Assembly: GCA_963921825.1 (NCBI GenBank)
Contig: OY997589.1
Span: 83,436,523-83,500,522 of the forward strand
Reading direction: 5' to 3'
DNA from: Erodium maritimum
Taxonomy: Eukaryota; Streptophyta; Magnoliopsida; Geraniales; Geraniaceae
DNA length: 64,000 nucleotides
Shown here: piece by piece, positions 1 through 9,610 of the stretch
Layout: every line of letters begins with the position of its first letter
How positions within the stretch are numbered: the stretch's first letter is position 1
The notes under the pieces: generated by a model
The model's input: the letters and a program-made list of their open reading frames with translations, nothing else
Database searches by the model: none
Told to the model about the DNA's origin: nothing
Translations under genes and position numbers: made by a program

Positions 1-3
1 GAG

Positions 4-381
4 TTATGAAACAAGCAGATTTCTGATAACACGCTCTTGCATTGCTATTAAATCCTCCATCCATTCAACAAAACGTCTAAACAACACAGGCTCCTCTATA
101 GCTTGAAGGTCATTCTCCTGAACCTCGTCCAACAACGGAGGCCTCTGCAGCGGGCCTACACCATCAGGGAGTGGAGGAAGGTCATCACCTTTTTCAAGCA
201 TCAGGCGCTGAATATAATCGAAGCGTTGATGTCCTTCCTTGACTAGTCGGTCATACTGTTGCAACCACGCTGGGACAACTGCAACGTTGGTTCTTTGTGG
301 ATCAGGTATTGATACTACTGTTCCTGCATTTTCACGGCGACGCCACCTACGCTCGAGCCAAGAATGAAAGTTTGGTTCCAT
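4..381 (-). CDS. Hypothetical protein, first exon or fragment
   Basis: An open frame of 125 codons starts at an ATG on the minus strand (position 381). It begins MEPNFHSWLERRW and is rich in acidic and aromatic residues (VEWMEDLIAMQERV near the end). I do not recognise the family. It points the same way as the two unidentified minus-strand frames at 1090-1521 and 1730-2043. It may belong to the same gene model or to the gene content of a neighbouring transposon. Because it ends near the window edge, the rest of the gene may lie outside. No signal peptide or membrane segment is seen. Confidence 0.3.
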   Translation of the reverse strand: MEPNFHSWLERRWRRRENAGTVVSIPDPQRTNVAVVPAWLQQYDRLVKEGHQRFDYIQRLMLEKGDDLPPLPDGVGPLQRPPLLDEVQENDLQAIEEPVLFRRFVEWMEDLIAMQERVIRNLLVS

Positions 382-548
382 CTTGACTCAAAGAACAAAT
401 TGCAATTATAACCAATCTCAAATAATTAAGTCAAAGAATACGGAAGTAATATTCACAAAAAACTAATATTTAATTAATAAAGTGAAACAAAATTAAAACA
501 ACCATTAAAACATTCAAACAAAGTCATAGAAAAGGATATTAAAAAAAG

Positions 549-1024
549 GGGTTAAATATCGAAACTTACTCTTAAGTATTGGTCACGAACACTACACTAC
601 CCATGTTTTCAAAATGAACACTACACTACCTTTAAGTATTGGTCACGCGATTTTGTTAGTAAAAATGGTCAGAATTTTCCATTTCGTTAGTCATATGACT
701 TCAAGTGTCATATAATGGATGGTAAAATGATGTTTTTTCCTTAAGTATTTGGCCTCTATACATTTTATAAGGAACAATAACGAGGGTACAATGGTAATGT
801 TCCTTATAAAATATGTAGAGGTTATATAATTAAGGGGAAACGTCATTTTACCATCCATTATATGAAACTTGAGGTCATATGACTAACGGAATGGAAAATT
901 CCGACCATTTTTACTAACAAAATCGAGTGACCAATACTTAAAGGTAGTGTAGTGTTCATTTTGAAAACGTGGGTAGTGTAGTGTTCGTGACCAATACTTA
1001 AGAGTAAGTTTCAATATTTAACCC
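549..1024. mobile_element. Mutator-like MITE, family 1 copy A
   Basis: The element is a near-complete inverted repeat of 476 bp: its left half, beginning GGGTTAAATATCG, is repeated inverted on the right, ending ATATTTAACCC. It is flanked by a perfect 9-bp duplication, TAAAAAAAG, at 540-548 and 1025-1033. Nine-base target duplications with long terminal inverted repeats are typical of Mutator-like elements. There is no coding capacity, so it is a non-autonomous MITE. A second copy lies at 30119-30620 with its own 9-bp duplication. It separates two minus-strand open frames. Confidence 0.9.
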
Positions 1025-1089
1025 TAAAAAAAGTCATCCTTAACACACATCCGTTAAATACTAATACATTAATATTCTAGCTAGGGCAT

Positions 1090-1521
1090 CTAGTCTTCGA
1101 ACTCGCGTTCCGCGTTGTCTTTCAGCCACTGCACGTACACCCTTGCGTCATGCTTCAGGTCGCGCATGGAGGTGGCTCCATAAGATGTACGAGACTCCGA
1201 GATACCAGCAACCCTTGCATGAACACGCCTAGCTCTTTCCTCAAGCCTAGCTCTTGCAGCAGCTCGTTCAGCTGCTCTTTCAGCAGCAAGCCTTTCTCTT
1301 TCAGTAGCTCTTTCAGCTGCAATCCTTTCTCCCTCTCGGTTAATGAGGCCCCGTAACCTCAGCCGAGCTGCTGCTACCGCTCTCGTGCGTGGCAAAGAAT
1401 CTCTTGGAATGTTGTTGAATAAGCGCATTATCTCACCATGCAAATCAAGTTCCACATGTTGTGGTCCATCATATTCGTCATCTGAGATAATGTTCTCCCC
1501 AACGCTACTTCTATCATCCAT
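1090..1521 (-). CDS. Hypothetical protein with Ala/Arg/Glu-rich coiled coil
   Basis: The frame has 143 codons, starting MDDRSSVGENIISDDEY. The middle (about residues 65-100) is a run of ERERLAAERAAERAAARARL type, a likely charged coiled coil or single alpha helix. The start lies just after a pyrimidine-rich CATTTAG on the minus strand, which looks like a splice acceptor, so the ATG may be in a second exon. The neighbouring frame at 1730-2043 starts with a related MD(D/E)..SSVGEN stretch, which suggests a tandem duplication. The function is unknown. The reading frame is intact, but expression cannot be judged. Confidence 0.4.
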   Translation of the reverse strand: MDDRSSVGENIISDDEYDGPQHVELDLHGEIMRLFNNIPRDSLPRTRAVAAARLRLRGLINREGERIAAERATERERLAAERAAERAAARARLEERARRVHARVAGISESRTSYGATSMRDLKHDARVYVQWLKDNAEREFED

Positions 1522-1729
1522 TGACTAAATGAAAGCAAACCTTAGTACTGTATCAAAACGAATATACCAGAAACAAATTTAAATCATCCCCGGCCACTCA
1601 TAACATAATAAGCATACTTATATAAGCATTCATAAAATGTTTTAGCATATTAATTATTGAGTCATACAATTCAAACTTAAATATAACCTAATTTAAACAT
1701 CGTTCATATACTAAGTAGTAAACTAGTCT

Positions 1730-2043
1730 CGGAATGCGCGCTTGGAAGTCGATCCATCAGACGGAGTCTGTCTTGCGCTTTCAGTAGACTATCTCTCAGC
1801 GGCGAGCCTATCTCGTTTTGCCCTTTGCTTTCTAAGTCTAGCTCCTTATGCTGAAATCAGACGCCTAATATACATGCGAGTCTCTGACTCGTGAAACGAA
1901 GAAAGTCCCCTATGCAATTTGTTCATGACTAAGTTCATTGAGTTTTCCCAATCTACCTCCCTCACTGCGGGAACTTCTTCATCAATGTGATCTGGTACAA
2001 TTAGGCTATTCTCTCCAACACTACTGCTATTGGTTTCATCCAT
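1730..2043 (-). pseudogene. Broken paralog of the 1090-1521 gene
   Basis: The minus-strand frame starts MDETNSSSVGENSLIVP and shares the SSVGEN start with the gene at 1090-1521. After RMYIRRLISA a stop interrupts it. The sequence beyond still reads RLRKQRAKRDRLAAER, which matches the charged coiled coil of the paralog, so this looks like a broken duplicate. A TTTATTAG acceptor just upstream of its ATG pairs with a splice donor at about 2457, so this copy may be spliced to the leader exon at 2458-2720. Confidence 0.4.
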
Positions 2044-2457
2044 CGAAAGGATAACCTAATAAACACAGGCATGAACTTGTTTTTCAGGATGTAAACATAT
2101 CGTGTATTATATTAAACCCTCTACATTTCTAACTTTCTGAATCTTTTCCACACATGTATCGTATTTTATTAAACCCTAAATTATTTTGAAACCAAACTGC
2201 CTGGAAACCCTAATTAAACTCAAGCTTATTTCTGCAACCCTAAATTCCTGAAACCCCAAATTTATCATGTAATTCATATTGTACACATACATTCCTAAAT
2301 TTGTGAAACCATACATTTTTGAAAGCCTAATATCGTTATTCCAAACAAAATTATCAAAACATGTCTACATTTCTGAAATAGTTCTAAAACATAAAATAAC
2401 AACATATATATATATATATAAACAAATCGATGTGTTTTTTTTGAAACATTTACGTAC

Positions 2458-2720
2458 CTGAGGGAGAGGGACGCTGGCCTTGGAGAAGAGAGAGGCAGAG
2501 GGGAGGACGTCGGAGCAATACTGGGAGAACAGAGCGGCGGCGTTTGAGTAGAGAGAGTGGAGGCGGCGGCGTTGGAGCAGACGGAGGCGGCGGTGACGTC
2601 TGAGCAGAGAGGGGGATGTGAGGAGAGAAGTCTGAATTGAGGGGAATTAGGGTTCGTGGGAGTTAAATACGCGAATATCTTGGCCGACGGATGCATGCAT
2701 CCGTTGGCCAAGACAAAACG
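2458..2720 (-). promoter_or_regulatory. Candidate minus-strand leader exon and promoter region
   Basis: On the minus strand a TC-rich, GCC-rich stretch ends in CTCAG|GTACGTAAATG, a strong splice donor. This is the usual look of a plant 5' untranslated exon. It would feed the minus-strand frames at 2043 and 1521. The upstream end overlaps a 34-bp palindrome (2679-2712) and a segment (about 2640-2740) that recurs inverted at about 5240-5345, ahead of another TC-rich leader. The region could therefore serve as a bidirectional promoter inside the CACTA element. This is inference from layout. Confidence 0.35.
2679..2712. repeat. 34-bp palindrome, CACTA-type subterminal motif
   Basis: CTTGGCCGACGGATGCATGC and its mirror form a 34-bp palindrome with a single mismatched pair. 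The core GACGGAT...ATCCGTC recurs at 4480-4512, 4755-4790, 5185-5217 and 5278-5306, and many times at 8929-9420. Repeated short motifs of this kind are the transposase-binding subterminal repeats of CACTA elements. Here one copy lies directly upstream of the transposase remnant. Confidence 0.7.
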
Positions 2721-2728
2721 ACAGCGTA

Positions 2729-3446
2729 TTGATAAGCATGAAGGATAAGAAGTTTTTTGGGCTGAAAACACGCGACAATCATGTTTTGCTGCAATGTATA
2801 CTTCCCATCATTGTACGCCCTTATGTGGCACCGCACGTAGCCACCGTGATATGTGAGCTTGCAAATTTATTTCAGTCTCTCTGTGCAAGGGAGATTTCAA
2901 AGAAGAAGCTAAAGGAGATGCATGTTGATATTGTATTGATTCTCAGTAATTTTGAAATGATATTCCCTCCGTCGTTCCACACGATCATGATGCATTTATG
3001 TAAACATCTCCCATCTTAAGTCCTGCAGACCGGTCATGTCCAATATACTACAAAAAATAGGTGTGCAACCACCGATACCCAGAGGGTTGCATCGCAGAAT
3101 CGTACATTAATCATCAATGTGCGACGTTCATCAATTTGTACCTCGATAAACGAACCATGGAGCCAAAGATGCCAGATAAATGGGGCATTTCAATTGTTTC
3201 CAAACATGTGCTTCCATCAATTCAGATACGAGAGCCCATGTTAACCAAGGAATACTTGTGTATCGCTCATTGGACCGCTATGCAGAATGCTGAAGAATTC
3301 AGCTCCGAGATGATTGATTTCAAATAGGATTATGAAACGGAATACCCAGGATCAATCGATTTACAACACCGAATTGCTACATTTTGCTCAATGTTCAAGG
3401 AAACCATAAGTTCAATATTAGTTAAGCGTGTATTCCTATATATATT

Positions 3447-3532
<86 letters not shown>

Positions 3533-4305
3533 ATGTCTATATATTAATAATTATATATGCAATAATTCCCAGATGCATTCGTATTCCGATGACGATCAAC
3601 AGTATCTGGCAGCAAAGGCTCTGAGTCGTAACGTGCAGAGAGTAAATTATTATGCTCAATGTCATGTACACGGTGTGAAATACCTGTCCGAACATCGCGA
3701 TAAAGGAAGAACCTCAGAGAACAGTGGTGTGATGCTTATTGCAGAGGGCGGTGTAGCTTATTACGGTGTGTTGTTATACGTAGTTGACCTTCTGTACACT
3801 GGACGGATGCCGGTTGTTTTGTTTTACTGTCGATGGTATGATCTACATACCGTGAAAGTAGATAATGGTTTGATATCCATAAATACCAACACAAATGCAT
3901 ATCGCGATGATTCATTCTGCCTAGCAACCATGGCCAAACAGGCAAGTTGTATCATTTGTATATTACGTATAATTGTTAAATGATTTCCTAATTATTTAAT
4001 GTCCATAAAAGATATTCTACATCGATGACCTGAAAATGGGTGGAGGGTATAAGATCGTGAACAAGGTGGCCCCTAGAGGACTATTCATCTCGAAAAAGCG
4101 TTTTCCATCCATTTCGTATGAGGGGGACGCTCCTTACCAAGAGACCGAGCCTGAAACTACACTAGTTGTAGCGGAACTAAATGTGATCCCAAATTCTGAT
4201 GGCGGTCTCCAAGAGGTACATGATGTTGAGGATAACGACGAGAATAGTGAAGATGAGTGCGAAAATCATGGATACAACAATGACGAAAGAAATGACTCTG
4301 ATTAA
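2729..4305 (+). pseudogene. CACTA (En/Spm) TNP2-like transposase, broken 3' part
   Basis: Three blocks of a TNP2-type transposase lie in order. The block at 2729-3019 matches the DUF4218 region (FGLKTRDNHVLLQ, then LSNFEMIFPPSFHTIMMHL). The block at 3061-3327 reads RYPEGCIAESYI. The block at 3573-4305 matches the DUF4216 region (YLAAKALSRNVQRVNYYAQ, VVLFYCRWYDLH, SFCLATMAKQ, then KIVNKVAPRGLF after an intron at about 3942-4013). The N-terminal catalytic part is missing. Some 40 residues expected between the first two blocks are also absent, and stops separate the blocks. An acidic tail (EDNDENSEDE) ends the protein. The element is not autonomous. Confidence 0.85.
3450..3530. repeat. (TA)n microsatellite
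   Basis: About 80 bp of uninterrupted AT dinucleotides lie in the gap between the second and third TNP2 blocks, probably within an intron. The length is likely to vary between individuals. Confidence 0.97.
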
Positions 4306-4469
4306 ATATATATAAGCATTGTACTAATATTGTAATTAGAAAAGTGTTAGTTCTAACGTGCTGTATGTCTCCACATATATCTACTTGAAACAAATGCAAT
4401 GATTGGCTGTACAAATAAACTGTTTTTCAGGTGGCTGTGTTTTGCAAGTATATTGTTTTCACTGTTACA

Positions 4470-5310
4470 GGCCACCTGGCCGACGGATACATGGATCCGT
4501 CGGTAAGGACACTACCTGGCCAACGGATCCAAGGGCCAAAAACAAAGAGTAAATACTCTGTTTCGGTTTGAATTTCTTGCATAAACCCGTCAAATTGGCA
4601 TGTTTTTGTATGTTCTATAGTTCATTAATTGTTTTACAACAACAAAAACATATATATGATGTGAAAGAGAATTACGGAAATCATATTTTAAAATTAATCA
4701 ATTTTTTTATTTCTTCACCGATGGATGTAGTATATATGTGGCTAGGGTTCTAAACTTGGTTGACGGATGTGTATACGCCAGCCAAGTGAATACATATACG
4801 TGGGTAAAGTAGGTTGACTATTTTTTAAAAATTATTTGACCACAATATTCGAGACGAATTAACCGTTCGATGATAGTTTTTTTTACATACATATACTAGT
4901 TTGGAGAGTACATACGAGATGAGCGGTCTTGATTATATAATATGCGAACGTCCGACATACGTATTGATTGAAATGGTCAGTTCCACTATGTGCATGAACA
5001 TATTCAGTCTTAGGGTAGTATAAGGTATGACGTTGTCTCGTTCATTTTATGTATGTGACATTTAAAAGTACTATATGATCTTATATTGTATATGAGGCAT
5101 GCTAAGTATTTATATCGTTCAATTCTTAATAATACGATAGTCGGCTAAAGATGACGTTTTTTGGTCAAAGTAAGTCAACTTAAGATGGCCGACGGATGCA
5201 TGTATCCATCGGCCAGCTTTAAAATTTTTGCCAAAATATCTCTAAGTGTTGGGAGTAAAACGCTGTCGTTTTGCACCTGCCCGACAGATGCGTGTATCCG
5301 TCGGTAGAGC
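4470..5310. repeat. Dispersed CACTA palindromic motifs between the two transposon genes
   Basis: Four copies of the (G/C)CCGACGGAT...ATCCGTCGG motif lie at about 4480-4512, 4755-4790, 5185-5217 and 5278-5306. They sit between the stop of the TNP2-like gene and the leader of the second gene. The last is followed by a TC-rich leader. The remaining sequence is AT-rich with no coding signal. Confidence 0.65.
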
Positions 5311-5339
5311 CCACAAATTAGGTTAAGGCCGATATCGGC

Positions 5340-5713
5340 CTCCCTCTTTCCTCATTTCCCTTTTCTTCTTCATCGAGCCTCTCTCTCTTCTCTCTCGCTC
5401 TCCGAATTGCCGTCGACCACTACTCGCCCGATCCTCCTCGTCGCCGACCTCTTCTCGCCCCAACCTCCTCGTCGCCGACCTCTTCTCGCTCGAGCCTCCT
5501 CGCCGTCGACCACTGCTCGCCCGATCCTCCTCGCCGCCGACCACTGCTCGCTTGATCCTCCTCGTCGCCGACCTCTTCTCGCCCGATCCTCCTCTTCGCC
5601 GACCAGTGCTCGTCTCCGACCACTGCTCACCCGAGCCTCCTCGTCGCCGACCAGTGCTCGCTAGAGCCTCCTCGCCGCCGACCCAGGCCAAAGCACCACA
5701 CTCCTCTACGAAA
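5340..5713 (+). other. Leader exon of the second CACTA gene
   Basis: A TC-rich stretch begins at about 5340 and ends in GAAAG|GTACGAAATT, a good donor at 5713/5714. The matching acceptor is probably TTCGCAG at 6722-6728, just ahead of an ATG at 6730. Most of the exon is the 31-bp tandem array described separately. The unit is not a multiple of three, so it is probably untranslated. Confidence 0.4.
5424..5690. repeat. 31-bp minisatellite in a leader exon
   Basis: About nine imperfect units follow the pattern TCGCCCGATCCTCCTCGTCG plus CCGACC and either TCTTC or ACTGC. Most units are 31 bp long and one is shortened. On both strands the array gives long open frames of repeated Arg, Pro and Ser peptides. 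These are by-products of the repeat and not genes. Confidence 0.85.
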
Positions 5714-6728
5714 GGTACGAAATTAATTTCTCTCAAACCATAATCTAGTTTTCTGACATCTTTGTTTTGGTTTTGAAGTAAAGACTAGAGAGACCCGAAT
5801 TAGGGGGTCCAGTAGTCACTGAGTTCATTTTTTTTTGTAAGTGAATAATGTAAAGAAATGCCAATTTGTAGTGGTAACGCTTTAATTCTTGATCTATAGT
5901 ACCCATGAATACATTAATAGGCTAGCTGAATTTTTGGATATGTGCGGATCCACAAGATGATGATGATGATGATGATGGGAGGAGGAAGAGAAGGTTGAGG
6001 ATGTTGTTGATTTTTATTATACTATTGACGTAGAGATGAATACCACCGGAGATGATGAGTTTGGAAGTTGGTTGAGTAACAGACTAATCAGGCCCAAAAG
6101 GGCAATATGGTAGTAGATAAGTCGAGTTTCCCTTATAGTTTGAGCAGACTTGAGGATAAAGTAGAAATTGGTAACCGGCTACAAAGAGACATCCTAATTC
6201 ATTTGGCAGATGTTTTAGGTTCAGAAGTTAATATGCACAAGTGAGGACGGTGCTTAGTTTCAGGTTTAGGGGTAGGTTTGGGGATTCGAAGTTCAGGTAT
6301 AGGGGTAAGTTTGGGGATGCGAACATGTGAGTGATTTTGTTGAGGTTTTAGGTTCAGAAGTTAATATGCACAAGTACATTAACTGGTAAACATGCATGAT
6401 AGTTACCTGATCGAATAATTATCAATTTAATGCTAAGGAGATATAGGATAAATTATATGAACATTATAGGGATAGTGATTCACTTTGATCGATGACCTTA
6501 AATGATAGCTAATTGATCTAATATAACAAATAGCATGATTAGATTAGCGATGAGAAGAATTATAATTATGGGGTATCGTACTTGAATGGTGTTTTTAATG
6601 ATTTAATGTTATGGGGTATCGTACTTTTATGGGCAATAAGTTAATATGTGATAATCATTGTTAGTAAACTTTACTTGATTTTGCTATAGTTAATGTTTTT
6701 TTGGCTGCATTTTGAAATGAGTTCGCAG
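5714..6728 (+). other. Probable long 5' intron, no gene seen
   Basis: AT-rich DNA without a convincing coding frame lies between the donor at 5714 and an acceptor at 6728. It holds a short (GAT)n run at about 5957-5978. A locally repeated phrase, AGGTTCAGAAGTTAATATGC, occurs at about 6217 and 6349, the two copies separated by further internal repeats (GGGGTAAGTTTGGGGAT type). Confidence 0.4.
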
Positions 6729-6729
6729 G

Positions 6730-8658
6730 ATGGGAAAAAGAAATTATAGAAAGTTCTATAGCCGCCTCTACTTCTTGAGCGCCCCCGAGGGCCTCCATGA
6801 GGAACCCTTAGAATCTGGTGGCACCACCTAAGCCTCCACCCAAAATACAACGGCTTGGGCACCTACAATGCGGCGCCTCCGAGATTGCGAGACCCCTTCT
6901 CCCGGTGGTAGTGAGGCAACCCCTTCTCCCGCTGGTAGTGAGGCAGCATCAACCACCAACCGTGACAAAGTCCTGAGCATCCGTTCCCCAAACCTAGTGG
7001 AGGACGATGAAGATGTGGCTGCCCTGTTGGCCGGAGGAGAGTCGGCCTCCACCTCAACAAAGACCAAGACCGGGAAGTGAGGGTTGGTGACCAACAAGAA
7101 CCTCCACCGTAGGCTCAAGGATATGGCCCCGCCCGGGGGGGATTTATTTTGGGCCATAACGGTAAACAACTCACAAGGACGCTTGAGCGGGAGGATGCCG
7201 TTCTGGTGGTTGGGTCCATAGTGCGGACTTACATCCCCATGGACCAGCCACACTTCCATCAAGTTCCTGAAAGTGCTAAGGAGGTGATGTTTTTCCAGCT
7301 CATCGTAAGTACATTACCTTCTCTTTTATTGATGCATTTAATTGTTTCGTATATTATTACTAATGTGTTGTCTTTATTCAGATGTTGTACAGGTTCAAAC
7401 CCGGACCACACTTTGACAAACTGCTTGATTTTGTCATGGAAATGGCATCCAGCCGTTACCGTGATTGGAAGCATGATATCAATGCGAGGATCCTCAAAAT
7501 GGAGCCAAAGTACAAAGACCCCAAGCACCCCGATGCTGAGATACACATACCCGTTGGAGTTCCTTGAACGCGAGGACCAGTTCCGTTGGCTCTGCAAGTA
7601 CTTCAAATCAGAAGAATTCAAAGTAAGTACTTTATTATTGTGTTTGGTAAATTATGTAAATTACTTGTATGAGTTATCAATAATTAGTTTATAATTTGGA
7701 GATATGATTGGAGACGTGGAAATGAATTAGGGTGTTAATTATAAATGTTTAATTACTGTCCAACCAAGTAGTACATGGATCCATATTAATGTGAATTAAC
7801 ATCTGATTCGTTTATTGTAGATATTGAGTGACAATGGGAAGGCATCTCGAGCACATCACGTGACTACTCACCACGGGGGTAGTATGCCACTCGCAAAACG
7901 GGCCAAACGCTGTCTTGCGAAATCCTCCGTACTTCCACGTTGTGACGCCTATGTCGAGGTCTACACAAAGGAAAATGACCGCAACGAGGAGAACATGAAA
8001 ACAGCGGTATATATTGCTTTAATTACATTTATTGCATTTTACAGTTTTAAGTGAATACGTTTGTGGGTTTTTCCATCATATATCGTATATAGTCTAAATT
8101 AAATTGTTGTGTTATGTATCTCAGGCACATGCCAAAGAAATTGTGGAGGAGGTCCGTGAGAAGTTATCGCAGTCACAGGTGACGGAGTGCGAGGGTTCAT
8201 CGCCTACTATTTTGAAGCCATTGACTCTGGAGGAAGAGCTCCCCCTCATCCAGATTATCACGGGTAAACAACAGAAGGGCAGACACCAATCCAGCATCTG
8301 GAAGGCGGTCAAGCTCCCAACACAACGGGATGTGGGAGGTGGTGGGTGCTCGAGTGCGCGTTCAGTAAGCTCGTCTGAGGAGCTAGAAGAGCTGAAGACT
8401 CCCATGGCTGATCAACATGCCGAGTTCGCTCAGAAATTGGAGGAGCAACGCCAATTGATGGAGGAACGGCACATAGAGATGGAGGCCAGGATTGCTGCCC
8501 AAGCAGAGGAACAAGCTCAGTTTCGGGCGTTGTTTAACTCTTGGGCATCCACACAGCAGCACACCATCATTCCTTCTTCCGTCAACCCGTCAGCGACTCC
8601 GGCATCAGTGACTCCGCCATCAGCGACTCCGCCATCAGCCCCGTCATCAGTCCCTTAG
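6730..8658 (+). pseudogene. CACTA second gene, Transposase_24/PttA-En/Spm type, broken
   Basis: Likely exons are 6730-7304, 7382-7622, 7821-8006 and 8125-8658, all with GT-AG borders. The core reads FKPGPHFDKLLDFV, then DQFRWLCKYFKSEEFK, then SDNGKASRAHHVTTHHGGS. This is the plant Ptta/En/Spm transposase (Transposase_24) pattern of W-LC-F-S-EF followed by S..N...R. The last exon carries a Gln/Glu-rich coiled coil (EEQRQLMEERHIEMEARIAA) and a Ser/Pro tail. Stops lie early in the first exon. A one-base frame change around 7540-7566 separates the first half of exon 2 from EFLEREDQFRW. The protein would normally bind the subterminal motifs of the element. Confidence 0.75.
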
Positions 8659-8928
8659 TCAGTCCTCCCCTTTTTCCTCTGAACAATATTTTATTTGGAT
8701 ATGTGAACTTATAACTTATTTTGATATGTGAACTTATAAACTTGCTTAGAACTAATATCTTTAAATGTCGGTTGGATGTAGGTATGTTGTGTGATGTGAG
8801 TGTATGCTATTGGATGTGTGTGTATGATGTTTATATGGTTTGATAACATAGGTACAGGAACAAGTAAGTTTTAATGCACGACTGGATGCAGGATTTTTAA
8901 AACTTTTTGCTTTGTTTTTCACCACAAA

Positions 8929-9420
8929 CTTGGCTGACAGATACGATCTTTTACATCCGTGGGTAAGGTTTAAGACTTGGCTGACGGATCACATCCGTGG
9001 GTAAGGTTTTAGACTTGGCTGACGGATCGGATCCGTGGGTAAGGTGAACAGACTTGGCTGACGGATCGGATCCGTGGGTAAGGTTTTAGACTTGGTTGAC
9101 GGATCGGATCTGTGGGTAAGGTGAACACACTAGGCGGACGGAGCGGATCTGTGGGTAAGGTGAACACACTTGGCTGACGGATCGGATTCGTGGGTAAGGT
9201 GACGAACTTGACTGGCGGCTCTGATCCGTGGGTAAGGTGGACGAACTTGGCTGATGGGTCGGATCCGTCAATAAGGTGAGAAGCCTACCGACGGATGCAG
9301 GTATCCGTTTCCCGAGTTCTTGGTCGACGGATCTTGGCCAACAGATGTATCCGCCAGCCAAGATCCTGGCCGAGAGATATGCTAACCTAGGTGACGGATC
9401 TGATCCGTCAGCCAAGTCAA
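8929..9420. repeat. CACTA subterminal repeat array, about 38-bp units
   Basis: Roughly nine direct units run as CTTGGCTGACGGATCGGATC followed by CGTGGGTAAGGT and a short TTTTAGA or GAACAGA spacer. Four to five looser palindromic copies follow. Each unit contains the inverted pair GACGGATC/GATCCGT(C/G). The array sits downstream of the second transposon gene, where CACTA elements keep their transposase-binding repeats. I did not find the terminal CACTA repeat itself, so the element end is missing or degraded. Confidence 0.8.
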
Positions 9421-9610
9421 GATCAGCAGTATTGAACATAAATTAAAATAAATTTAAACTTATAATTTTACTCATCCCCGAATAATACCATCAAGTACAC
9501 AAGTGTTTCATATAAAAAGATTTCTTTACTCGTCTTCGGAATGGTAATGCGCTCCAAATCGACCTTATATGTGCTATATAAGGTCCAGTTGTAGTTGTCA
9601 GTGCACCCGA

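Noticed and set aside
3330-3624. Open frames of alternating Ile-Tyr
   Set aside because: These are simple translations of the (TA)n microsatellite.
5323-5743. Several long overlapping open frames on both strands rich in Arg, Ser and Pro
   Set aside because: They are translations of a 31-bp tandem repeat whose unit is not divisible by three; no start context or family supports a protein.
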